A DNA stretch of 64,000 nucleotides from an uncultured Alteromonadaceae bacterium (GTDB lineage: Bacteria > Pseudomonadota > Gammaproteobacteria > Enterobacterales > Alteromonadaceae): assembly GCA_913056495.1 (NCBI GenBank), contig CAJXMO010000010.1:62001-126000 (forward strand), read 5' to 3'. The notes below the pieces were generated by a model that saw only the letters and a program-made list of their open reading frames with translations, was not told the origin of the DNA and made no database searches. Shown one piece after another: positions 1 through 8,317 of this stretch; within the stretch, counting starts at the first letter, position 1, and each line of letters opens with the position of its first letter. A program made the translations under genes and the position numbers.

Positions 1-1
1 C

Positions 2-1855
2 GTTATTGATGGTGACAACCTGCCACCTGAAATTCTTATCGCCAATGAAGTTTATGTCAATGTGGGTCAACCAGCGATGTTGAGTGTCGCTGATAGTATT
101 GATCCGAATGCCCAAGGGCAGTCTCAAGCTCTGGTAAACCCTTCTATGGAAAGTGGCTTTGATGAAATCGTCAGTTACCAATGGGATTTGGACAATGATG
201 GCGTGTTTGGCTCCGAAGATGATGAACCTGAAACTGCTGAGTTGAACCAGACATTTAGTGAACCAACCGGGACCCGGCAAATTGCTGTAAAATTAACAGA
301 CAGTTTTGGTTTGCAGGCTATCAAAACGATTGATTTAGTCATCTTGTCAGAATATGCCAGTAATCAAAAGCTCATGATCTCAGCAGACACAGTACTAGAT
401 GGTTATTCGGGAGACTCTAAAAAGAAAAACTTGGGAGCAGTGACAGAGCTCAGAACCTGGGGAGATGGAATTCGTCGTTCGTTGTTAAAAGCTGATATGA
501 ATCTTCCTAGTGGTGCCAAAATTCTGAAAGCAAAGTTGCATCTATATACTACTCGAATTATGTATCCGAAAGATTTAACTATGGCACTATATAAAGTGAC
601 CCGCGACTGGATTGAAGGCAATGGAACCGTTACTTCTGCACAAAGTGGCGCGACCTGGTATGAATTTGATTATGCCGATCATTATTATTCCGAACAAAAT
701 GACTGGCAGCAACAGGGGGGAGATTATAACCAAGCAAGTGATTATGGGCTCGGTGCCAATGGGCTGGTTGCTATGTCATCAATAGCTGCTCAACAATGGA
801 CAGAATTTGATATTAGTCAATTGGCTAAGGAGTGGTTATCTAACGGTGATAATTATGGTGTACTACTTACAGGGCTGAATACAGGAACGGATGCTTTTTA
901 TGCATCGAGTGAATATGAAGATACTCAATATCATCCTTATATTGAAGTTGTCTATGAAAATGTACCTGCACTTAAAATCAGTCAGTACACCTTAAGTAGT
1001 TATGGTAAAGAACAGGATAAAGCCGGATATACTGAGATTGACAGTGAAGGGGTTATGCTGTCTTTGAACGGTAATTTATGGAAGAAAATAAATTATGCCG
1101 GCATTATCACTCCAAATACAATATTAGAAATGGATTTTTCTGGTGATGTTAATTCAGAAATCCAAGCGATAGGATTCGATAATGATGACTCAATCGATCC
1201 CTCGACTATTTTCCAGTTAGCAGGCACTCAGGAATGGGGCTATAGCCAACATCAAAAAAATGCTCAAGGCCACGTTAAAATACCAATTGGACGCTATTTT
1301 ACAGGTCAGTTCGAGCATTTAGTCTTTATCAATGATAATGACGATAATTCAGGAAATTTGAGCGCATCCTTTAGTAATATCAAAATTTATGAATCGAAAA
1401 TGCATTTTTTGGATGATCAGATACGGTTTTACCCTGGTAATCTGGTTCCGGTAGAAGGTGAACTCACCGGCGATTATCAAATCAGTGCCGATGGTAGCGA
1501 AGTGATTGTTGAGGGCTATAATGCACTCAGAATGGCTTTACCTTATCGGGTAACCTCAGAGACTCAACTGGAAGTTAAAGTATCCGGAATAGACAACTCA
1601 AGTTTGGTCGGTATTGGTTTGGCAAAAAGCGATAGTTTAGAGCAGGAAACCGTATTCCAGTTGGGTGGCGAACAGGTTTTTGGTATACAGCAATTTAAGT
1701 CAGACAATAATGATGAGGTCGTTGATTTTTCAATCCCGGTTGGCCAATATTTTACTGGGGAAATGAAATATCTGGTGCTGCTTATCAAAACACTTGATGG
1801 ATTAGCCAACATTCCGGTTGTGATTAAAGATGTGAAGTTGAGTGAGGCTTTTTAA
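2..1855 (+). CDS. secreted DNRLRE-domain protein with PKD-like and tandem C-terminal modules, 5' end missing
   Basis: The reading frame is open back to the first bases of the window, so this is the 3' part of a longer gene; the GTG at 62 lies inside a domain and is not the real start. The N-terminal stretch reads like a PKD/Ig-like domain (WDLDNDG motif, then a FSEPTGTRQIAVKLTD strand pattern). It is followed by a DNRLRE domain (about residues 105-300 counted from position 62), a beta-sandwich seen in secreted carbohydrate-active proteins. The last 300 residues are two copies of one module, each with an FQL-G-Q--G--Q core and an IP-G-YFTG motif. No catalytic domain, LPXTG or PEP-CTERM tail is visible; the protein ends in SEAF. 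It may be a polysaccharide-binding part of a degradative enzyme whose catalytic region lies upstream of the window; that role is inferred. Confidence 0.8.
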   Translation, partial: VIDGDNLPPEILIANEVYVNVGQPAMLSVADSIDPNAQGQSQALVNPSMESGFDEIVSYQWDLDNDGVFGSEDDEPETAELNQTFSEPTGTRQIAVKLTDSFGLQAIKTIDLVILSEYASNQKLMISADTVLDGYSGDSKKKNLGAVTELRTWGDGIRRSLLKADMNLPSGAKILKAKLHLYTTRIMYPKDLTMALYKVTRDWIEGNGTVTSAQSGATWYEFDYADHYYSEQNDWQQQGGDYNQASDYGLGANGLVAMSSIAAQQWTEFDISQLAKEWLSNGDNYGVLLTGLNTGTDAFYASSEYEDTQYHPYIEVVYENVPALKISQYTLSSYGKEQDKAGYTEIDSEGVMLSLNGNLWKKINYAGIITPNTILEMDFSGDVNSEIQAIGFDNDDSIDPSTIFQLAGTQEWGYSQHQKNAQGHVKIPIGRYFTGQFEHLVFINDNDDNSGNLSASFSNIKIYESKMHFLDDQIRFYPGNLVPVEGELTGDYQISADGSEVIVEGYNALRMALPYRVTSETQLEVKVSGIDNSSLVGIGLAKSDSLEQETVFQLGGEQVFGIQQFKSDNNDEVVDFSIPVGQYFTGEMKYLVLLIKTLDGLANIPVVIKDVKLSEAF

Positions 1856-1861
1856 AGAAAA

Positions 1862-1890
1862 TAAACCCGATTGCTTTGCAATCGGGTTTA
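1862..1890 (-). terminator. bidirectional hairpin terminator
   Basis: A perfect 13-bp stem (TAAACCCGATTGC and its complement) closes a 3-nt TTT loop. It sits between two convergent genes. Read on the minus strand it is followed by a T-rich tract, so it fits the end of the long exopolysaccharide gene run best, and it can also stop the plus-strand gene ending at 1855. Confidence 0.8.
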
Positions 1891-1915
1891 TCCTATAGGT
1901 TGTGCTCTTGCAAAG

Positions 1916-2833
1916 TTATTTTGCTCTTAATGAATCTAGAATACCTTTAAATCTTGCTCGTTTTATCCGGCTTTCAATATACGCTTTTTCTTTATTTCTT
2001 AATTTATTGAAAAACATATCAACAGTAGTATTCAAATAACCTTTTAAAACCCAGCCGGGTAAGCCAAATAATCTTCGGGCGCTTTTAAATTGGTTCTTAT
2101 TATCCGCATCTTCTATTCCGTACCTGTAGTATCTGTTGGCTACCCAGGCAATCGTCCCTACCTCTGCCGGAATATGATGGTGTACAACCGCTTTTGATAG
2201 GTACATGCCTTTATACCCTATTTCTGATAAGGCTTTTTGAAGCCGTCTTTCTTCCCCAACACCGCCTTGCTCTCCAGCAGCGCCCGCACCAGAATAGACC
2301 TCTCCATTTTTATTTATTTGTTCTATCGCTTTTCTGGATAATGCATGATTTGCGCCTAAAAAAAAGTCACTGCTGCTAATTGCTTTGTTTTCATTACCTA
2401 ACTTAAACCCTTTAACTGAAAGTGGCATATAGCCAAGTAACTGCTCCGGAGGCTTTTTTTCATAGTCGGGTATGACAGGGCCACCAAAAAAATAGCTTTG
2501 CCCATGATTTAAAAAAGCTTCATCATAAGCAGACAGGGTTTCCTTATCAAACTTCAAATCATTGTCAAAAAAAATAATAAAATCAGCGTTGGATTCTTTA
2601 ATTCCTCGGTTACGAGCAGCAATTAAACTGGCCGTATCTTCGTAATGATATGTAAGTGGTAAACACGCGTATTCCGGCTTTTGAATCAGCGTTTTAGCAC
2701 CTGAATCCATACCATTTTCAACTAAATGTATCGTCTTTAAACTGGTAGGTAGTTCAATCTGAGCTAGAGATTCTAGCGTTCTTTGCAGTAAATTTAAATT
2801 TTTGTAGTGGGAAATAACGACATCGAATTTCAT
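1916..2833 (-). CDS. family 2 glycosyltransferase
   Basis: This 305-residue protein has the GT-A fold of family 2 glycosyltransferases: an N-terminal FDVVISHYKN strand, a nucleotide-sugar region ending in the metal-binding FFDNDLKFD (DxD-type) at about residue 93, and an acceptor-side region with GEQGGVGEERRLQ and a VVHHH element near residue 218. It probably transfers a nucleotide sugar onto the lipid-linked exopolysaccharide repeat unit at the cytoplasmic face of the inner membrane. It is the last gene of the minus-strand run, 3 bp after the sulfotransferase gene ending at 2837, and just before the terminator at 1862. Sugar specificity cannot be read from the sequence. Confidence 0.85.
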   Translation of the reverse strand: MKFDVVISHYKNLNLLQRTLESLAQIELPTSLKTIHLVENGMDSGAKTLIQKPEYACLPLTYHYEDTASLIAARNRGIKESNADFIIFFDNDLKFDKETLSAYDEAFLNHGQSYFFGGPVIPDYEKKPPEQLLGYMPLSVKGFKLGNENKAISSSDFFLGANHALSRKAIEQINKNGEVYSGAGAAGEQGGVGEERRLQKALSEIGYKGMYLSKAVVHHHIPAEVGTIAWVANRYYRYGIEDADNKNQFKSARRLFGLPGWVLKGYLNTTVDMFFNKLRNKEKAYIESRIKRARFKGILDSLRAK

Positions 2834-2836
2834 AGG

Positions 2837-3484
2837 TTACTTAGTTACCTTTGTCCAAGAATCTTTAGTGTAGCTGAATAATCTGAAGTCAGGCTGATAA
2901 ATATCGTAAACCTTTTTTGCTATATCTTCGTTGTAAGCTAAACCCGTATTTGTATATGTTGATTTATTAGTATGAGCTAAAGGCTTATCAATATTTAATC
3001 GATTTGAAACCAGTTTAAAATCCTCTTGCAAGCTTTCAAATCGGCCAACAAAGTCAACCAGAAGTTTACCATTAACATCACAAAGGTATTTAGTTTGAGG
3101 GTAAAAGAAATAGTGGCTTTGTATGTTTTTTTTACTTAGCCACTCGGTAATAAACTGCTCAAATGTCGGGTACTGAGTTAAGAATGCTATCGATGTTTGA
3201 GGGTGTTTTTGAACTTGTTTAAAACTATACCTGTAGATAGAGTAAAGCCTGTCATAAGGATTCCTGACAAAACTAAACTTAAAATAGTGGGCGAAGTCTC
3301 TGTTAGTCAGGAATTTATAGTGGTTAATTGTATAGTGCCAGGGGTCCTTGCCATAAAATGCATTTGAAATACTCATGCCGGCAGCTTTGGGAATGTGAAT
3401 AAAGATTGAATTAGTCTCATCAAATTCTTTAATCCAACCTTCAGCCTTCCAGTATTTCATTTTTAGCTTGCTTATGATATTCAT
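2837..3484 (-). CDS. sulfotransferase family 2 (carbohydrate sulfotransferase-like)
   Basis: The 215-residue protein carries the 5'-phosphosulfate loop as FIHIPKAAGMS (about residues 28-38) and the 3'-phosphate loop as FVRNPYDRLYSIYRY (about residues 73-87), the pattern of the Sulfotransfer_2 family (PF03567), which uses PAPS to sulfate sugars. There is no signal peptide, so it should act in the cytoplasm on the lipid-linked or nucleotide-activated saccharide. It is one of four sulfotransferases in the same gene run. The acceptor sugar is unknown. A PAPS-synthesis gene is not in the window and must be elsewhere. Confidence 0.85.
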   Translation of the reverse strand: MNIISKLKMKYWKAEGWIKEFDETNSIFIHIPKAAGMSISNAFYGKDPWHYTINHYKFLTNRDFAHYFKFSFVRNPYDRLYSIYRYSFKQVQKHPQTSIAFLTQYPTFEQFITEWLSKKNIQSHYFFYPQTKYLCDVNGKLLVDFVGRFESLQEDFKLVSNRLNIDKPLAHTNKSTYTNTGLAYNEDIAKKVYDIYQPDFRLFSYTKDSWTKVTK

Positions 3485-3593
3485 TGATTAGCCTCTATTT
3501 AAGCTGTCAGCTAATTTGTTGCTTTGCTATTTAACTAAATTGTGATTATAGCTAAGCTAAAAATTTGCAGTTGACACAACACAAATTATATTT

Positions 3594-4520
3594 TCATTTT
3601 AAGTAATCGAAACGTTCCATTTGGGTTTTGGATAAATGTGAGATGATCAGTTTATCCAGTTTAGGTATATATCCTACATGTTGATTCGTGTGCGATGAAC
3701 CCACTTTGTTTTTTATGATTGATCTATCTACTGGATGCTCTAAATATTTATCTAGTTTATTCAATGACTCTGATGTGAGTAGGTCTTCGTAGCGCAGCAA
3801 CAAACCACCTACGTCAGGAGAGACTCTTTCAAAAGAGCTACTTAACTTATTCCATAAATTGGCAAATTTGATTGATGTATTGACTGGTGTATTTGGATAT
3901 ACATCAAACCAATATTTTCCAAGTTTATTGTATGAAGAGTAAGCTGTTAGTGGGTTACGGACTAAAAATAAGAATTTAGCGTTGGGGTATAATAATTTCA
4001 AAATGTAACAAATATCAGCGCTCCACCTGACTTCTTTTATTCCCCAGTTGTTACAACCTTTGGCTTTAGCCGGAACCGCAAGCCACTGGTATATATATTC
4101 CTCAATGGCCTTTAATGTATATTGATATTCAGGCGTTATATTAGCAATCCACTTTTGACTTAATTCGCTGGAATATGATTCAGAAAAAAAGTATTCATCT
4201 CGGGGGTAATTACCTCTAATCGTAGTTAAAGGCCTAATTAAACTTTGCAGTACACCTGATTCACTTAAAGGTTCACCCCACATAAAATAATTTGCAGACA
4301 GGACTAATCGCTGTAATAAAGTAGAGCCACTTCTCCAACCCGCTGAAAATAGGAACACAGGTTTCTCTTCTAGATTACCCGTGTAGGTCAAACTGGACTT
4401 TTCTGATAGTAATTGGCTAATTTCTTTGAGTGTTAACTCTTGTTCCTTAGATACTTTTTGATATGTTAAAAAGGTATCCGTACCAATAAATGTTTCTTTA
4501 AAATATTTCACAATGCTCAT
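3594..4520 (-). CDS. sulfotransferase family protein
   Basis: A 308-residue PAPS-dependent sulfotransferase by motif: the 5'-phosphosulfate loop appears as SAGWRSGSTLLQRL (about residues 54-67) and the 3'-phosphate loop as FLVRNPLTAYSSYNKLG (about residues 184-200). It is more diverged than its three neighbours of the same class and the region is strongly AT-rich. Gaps of 109 bp and 191 bp separate it from the genes on either side, wider than in the rest of the run, so it may have been inserted separately or have its own promoter; no convincing promoter was picked out. Substrate not predictable. Confidence 0.8.
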   Translation of the reverse strand: MSIVKYFKETFIGTDTFLTYQKVSKEQELTLKEISQLLSEKSSLTYTGNLEEKPVFLFSAGWRSGSTLLQRLVLSANYFMWGEPLSESGVLQSLIRPLTTIRGNYPRDEYFFSESYSSELSQKWIANITPEYQYTLKAIEEYIYQWLAVPAKAKGCNNWGIKEVRWSADICYILKLLYPNAKFLFLVRNPLTAYSSYNKLGKYWFDVYPNTPVNTSIKFANLWNKLSSSFERVSPDVGGLLLRYEDLLTSESLNKLDKYLEHPVDRSIIKNKVGSSHTNQHVGYIPKLDKLIISHLSKTQMERFDYLK

Positions 4521-4711
4521 TATATTGATTCATTACTTTTATTTGGTTAAAAGATTTTCTAAGTCCATAGTAGGTTACTTAATTTTAGATATTTTCTGTT
4601 TATCGTTTTCTGACTAAATCATTTAAGTATCGTGTTAGACTCTGGTCTATATTTTGGTTATTAACACCTGAGCGCAATAATCTGACGCATTGTCATTTGG
4701 CGAAGGCTTAA

Positions 4712-5599
4712 TTAATGCGTTAAAAATAGAAACAGTCCCTTAATACGGTACAGCCACTTCATTTTTTTTGATATTGAATAATTAGTGTTGTTTGATTCTC
4801 GTTTTATCCAGTCTTTTAGATCTCGATTTAAGTCCCACCAAAATATTTTGACCGAATGGAGGTCGGCAGTTAGCAAGTGTTTAGCTAAAAAGCCGCCTTG
4901 TCCCAGTGAGTAATTTTTCAGCAATCTAATTGTGTAGTGATTTTCTCGGCGGCCATGGTTGTGATAGACATACATCTTAGGGTCGTAGCATATATTCGCC
5001 TTACTTTTCCATAATCGATATACAAAATCACTGTCCTCTGAACCTGGATTCTTGGTACCTGCTCCCAGCTTTACGTCGAATAATCCGATTTGCTTGAGAG
5101 CTGAGAATTTAATGACCATTGCACAGCCAAAAATAAAACCAAATGGTACACCACCTGTATATGAACAATAATTGGTATCCGTTTTAATCGTCACAGGTAA
5201 ATCTTCAGGATTATAAAGTTCCACTCGAGCTCCTAGCAAAGCCGCTTCTGGTTTTTTTTGAATAGCTTGATAAGCTAATTCCAGATATTCAGCTGGAACA
5301 ATAATGTCATCATCAATGGTGAAAACATAATCGCATTCGGTAATCGCATTGATGCCTGCATTTCTTGCGTAGCTTAAACCCGCTTGAGGTTCATGGATAT
5401 AAGTAGACGGAAAATTAAAGTCTAAGCTTTCAATTAGGCTTTTTGCATTGGCATCTTTACTGTTGTCAATGATAATCAACTTACAATCTATATGATTGTG
5501 TTTAATAAGCTTCTGAAAACTTGAGGCTAATCTTTTTACATCATCATGCCGGTTTAACGTTGGAATGATAAATGTGACTTGCAATTTTTTTTGGCTCAT
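4712..5599 (-). CDS. family 2 glycosyltransferase
   Basis: The 295-residue protein starts with a classical GT2 strand (VTFIIPTLNRHDDV) and has the metal-binding DDD triad in FTIDDDIIVP at about residue 96, then a GSEDSDFVYRLWK element at about residue 187 typical of the acceptor/catalytic side (ED motif). It probably adds one sugar to the exopolysaccharide repeat unit in the cytoplasm. It lies between the second sulfotransferase and the flippase gene. Sugar donor and linkage are unknown. Confidence 0.87.
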   Translation of the reverse strand: MSQKKLQVTFIIPTLNRHDDVKRLASSFQKLIKHNHIDCKLIIIDNSKDANAKSLIESLDFNFPSTYIHEPQAGLSYARNAGINAITECDYVFTIDDDIIVPAEYLELAYQAIQKKPEAALLGARVELYNPEDLPVTIKTDTNYCSYTGGVPFGFIFGCAMVIKFSALKQIGLFDVKLGAGTKNPGSEDSDFVYRLWKSKANICYDPKMYVYHNHGRRENHYTIRLLKNYSLGQGGFLAKHLLTADLHSVKIFWWDLNRDLKDWIKRESNNTNYSISKKMKWLYRIKGLFLFLTH

Positions 5600-5639
5600 T
5601 TTCGCTCTCTCAAAATCCCTGAAATATTGTTGTGCTTAA

Positions 5640-7133
5640 TTACACCGTCTTTCGTTTGTTTAGTTTATTCGTTATTGTTTTTGCCAGGTGGTCAATTAGC
5701 GTTGTTGTAATTGCGAATTCTGGGAATATTTTAGAAAAGTATTGAGCGATTAATTTTAGCACTTTGTAGTAGACTGGCACTGCTACAGACAGGGTTAGAA
5801 TTAGGTTTACGAACCTTGGTAGTTCTAAAATATATTCAATCAACCAATACACAGGTACAGAACTGATAATACTTGCACATAAATAAGTGAGTATTGATAA
5901 AATAGTCAATCGCTTTTTTATTTTAATATGAAAGCTAAGATAAAATATATTAATTATCAGAGCAAAGGGCACGAATGCAGCCCTGACAAATGAAAACGCT
6001 TCAATACTCAGTGCGTACTCGCCTGCAACAATCATAATACCTAGGATAAGGAGTGTCAGGCTTGCATTAAAAAAGACAAAGCGTTTTACCAGATCATTTG
6101 CAATAAATGCGTTTGAAAAAACCTGAGTAAAGCTTGTGAAGTATGCAAGTGTTAAAAATGATTGGAAAATGGGTAATGCAACCAGCCACTTGTTGCCAAG
6201 CAACAAAGAGACAAAAATATCCATAAATAAAAATACGCCAATAAAAATAGGGCTCAAAATCATGGATAATGCGATAATACCTTTCTCGACATCTGAATTA
6301 GAGTTATTTGGTGCTTGCTTTTTATTTTTGCTGAGCGCAGTCAATATAATATTGCTAAGCGGTGAGTAAATTTCCTGCATTGGCATGCTGCCGTTGCTTT
6401 TGCCAACTTCATAAAAACCGACCTGACTTGTTGTAAAATATTTCCCGACGATCATAATATCGGCTTTACCGCGGATATAGCCAACAAACACTTCCAATAT
6501 CAGCCATTTTGAAAAGTCCCAGTTTGACTTTAACCCTTGCAATTTAAACTTAGGGACCGGAAGCTTCATAGTATAAGTTCTCAATACCATTAAAGTAACA
6601 GAGCACAATACGCCGTAAATAATGGCTCTGTAATCCTGAAAATAAAATGCAAAACCAATATTGATCGCAACGCTGAGAATTTTGACTAAAATATTAACGT
6701 TGACTATGGGTTTATAATTTAGGTCTCGCATAAACCCAAAAAAGTAGATATTTTGCAAAGATTTTATAGATAGGCAGACCGCGTATATCCAAAGCAATTC
6801 TGTTACTACTGGGGTATCATAAAAACGGCCAATTGGGTCTGAAAGCACAATCAGCAGTAAGGCCATTAAATTCAGGTTAATAAATCTGAAGGTGAAGGTG
6901 GTATTGTATATGTCATTATCGATTTCAGGTTGTTTTAAAATATATTTTTGAGTGCCCAGATCGCCTAATGATACAAACAACTCATAAACGACAGCCGCTA
7001 AAGCAATTAAACCAAAATCTTCGGGAGCGAGTAAACGAGCCATAATCGCGGTGCTAGCGATGCCCAGAAACCGGACTGCAAAGTTACCGTATACACTAAA
7101 AAGTGAGCTTGAAACCAGTTGTTTAGTCGACAT
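5640..7133 (-). CDS. oligosaccharide flippase, Wzx-like (MOP superfamily)
   Basis: A 497-residue polytopic membrane protein with 12 or more hydrophobic segments and the N-terminal signature of the polysaccharide-synthesis flippase families (ARLLAPEDFGLIALAAV at about residues 34-50, then GDLGTQKYILKQ). This class exports lipid-linked repeat units across the inner membrane, the step before polymerisation. It is translationally coupled to the upstream GT4 gene (1-nt overlap at 7133). No separate Wzy polymerase was recognised in the window; either a polymerase is elsewhere or one of the membrane proteins serves that role. Confidence 0.87.
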   Translation of the reverse strand: MSTKQLVSSSLFSVYGNFAVRFLGIASTAIMARLLAPEDFGLIALAAVVYELFVSLGDLGTQKYILKQPEIDNDIYNTTFTFRFINLNLMALLLIVLSDPIGRFYDTPVVTELLWIYAVCLSIKSLQNIYFFGFMRDLNYKPIVNVNILVKILSVAINIGFAFYFQDYRAIIYGVLCSVTLMVLRTYTMKLPVPKFKLQGLKSNWDFSKWLILEVFVGYIRGKADIMIVGKYFTTSQVGFYEVGKSNGSMPMQEIYSPLSNIILTALSKNKKQAPNNSNSDVEKGIIALSMILSPIFIGVFLFMDIFVSLLLGNKWLVALPIFQSFLTLAYFTSFTQVFSNAFIANDLVKRFVFFNASLTLLILGIMIVAGEYALSIEAFSFVRAAFVPFALIINIFYLSFHIKIKKRLTILSILTYLCASIISSVPVYWLIEYILELPRFVNLILTLSVAVPVYYKVLKLIAQYFSKIFPEFAITTTLIDHLAKTITNKLNKRKTV

Positions 7134-8308
7134 TATTGACGGTTATCTCTTAATGAAAAAATATGAGTCAGTGTTTTACCACAGGCTTGCTCGTTACGAT
7201 CTGCTCTTGCCTGACGGAGGTTATTTTTAAATTCATCACTCTGTTTGCAGCCTTGCTGAATAAGTGTTTGAATTAATTTATTCATATCATCCAGATTGTC
7301 ACACAAGTAACCAATTTGTCCGTGCTGTTTGAATAGGTTTTCCGTGTATTCATTTCTGAGTGTGATCATGGGTATCAACATGTTCATACAGTCAATCATG
7401 ACTCCACTGGCTGCAAACTGATAATAGTCGTATCTAAAAGGCAATATAACAAAATCACAACTTGTCAGAGTTTGATAAAAATCATCATAACAGAGTGCTT
7501 TTTCGAGTGGACCCATAGTCAATTGAACTTTATCTGCAAAGTGCTCCCGGTAGATATTTTTTGTATCGGTCGTGATAGCTTTGAATTCTGCTCGAGATTG
7601 GTGTTGAGTCGCAAGTTCTAAAAAACGATCAAAGCCTTTATCCAGTGTTGCAGTACCAAAATACCCGAAAGATAATTTTCCATGACTTTCTTTTGACTCA
7701 TTTCCCGTTTTATCCTGATAATAAGCAGGGTGGGGCAAACAGGCTATAGAAGGTTCTAATTCTGGTAGCAACTGGCTCAGATTATTTTTAATATGATGTT
7801 CCAATACAATAATAGTCGCGTATTGGGGGGGGATTTTGCTCACACTATATTTATAATTAAACCAGCGCGGTAATAAGGGGCTAACCCTTTTATTCTCTTT
7901 AACTGTGCTGAGGTCACCGTGAAATAAGAAATAGAAATTTGACTTATTTGATGTGAACAGGTTTATCAATTTACTTGCCCAAATTGCCGCAGGCGTAGTT
8001 TCCAGAATAAAGAAGTCAGTCGCGTTAGTTTGTTTTTTAATTTTTTTAAACGCCAGAAAAAATCGCCATACACTTTTAAAAAACGCTAATCGGTAAGGTC
8101 GCCTGACATCTACGTTATAGCTCTCGATAAGATTAACATGTTGGCGGTTAAAGTAGTTTTGATTTTGAGTGTAATAATTTTTATTACAGTAAAAATTAAT
8201 CTTTTTGCCCAGTGCACTATATATAGATTCACTCATAGCTACGTTGAAAGCTACGTGACGTTTTCCTTGAGCAAATAAATCCAGTACCGCGATATTTTTA
8301 TTTTTCAT
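7133..8308 (-). CDS. glycosyltransferase, family 4-like (GT-B fold)
   Basis: 391 residues. The C-terminal half has GT-B donor-domain features: a FGYFGTATLDKGFDRFLEL strand-loop-helix (about residues 214-232) like the start of family 4 donor domains, then DFVILPFRYDYYQFAASGVMIDCM near residue 285, which replaces the usual EPFG-E motif with a weaker version. The N-terminal half is acceptor-like and diverged. Its stop overlaps the flippase start by 1 nt. Probably another sugar transfer step for the repeat unit; family assignment is by fold pattern only. Confidence 0.7.
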   Translation of the reverse strand: MKNKNIAVLDLFAQGKRHVAFNVAMSESIYSALGKKINFYCNKNYYTQNQNYFNRQHVNLIESYNVDVRRPYRLAFFKSVWRFFLAFKKIKKQTNATDFFILETTPAAIWASKLINLFTSNKSNFYFLFHGDLSTVKENKRVSPLLPRWFNYKYSVSKIPPQYATIIVLEHHIKNNLSQLLPELEPSIACLPHPAYYQDKTGNESKESHGKLSFGYFGTATLDKGFDRFLELATQHQSRAEFKAITTDTKNIYREHFADKVQLTMGPLEKALCYDDFYQTLTSCDFVILPFRYDYYQFAASGVMIDCMNMLIPMITLRNEYTENLFKQHGQIGYLCDNLDDMNKLIQTLIQQGCKQSDEFKNNLRQARADRNEQACGKTLTHIFSLRDNRQ

Positions 8309-8317
8309 TCTGCTTTC

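Noticed and set aside
62..64. GTG at 62 as the start of the first protein
   Set aside because: The frame is open to position 2 and the sequence before 62 continues the same PKD-like domain, so this codon is an internal valine.
1838..1855. PEP-CTERM signal at the end of the secreted DNRLRE protein (possible XrtA substrate)
   Set aside because: The C-terminus ends in a folded beta-strand and SEAF, without the PEP motif, hydrophobic segment and basic tail.
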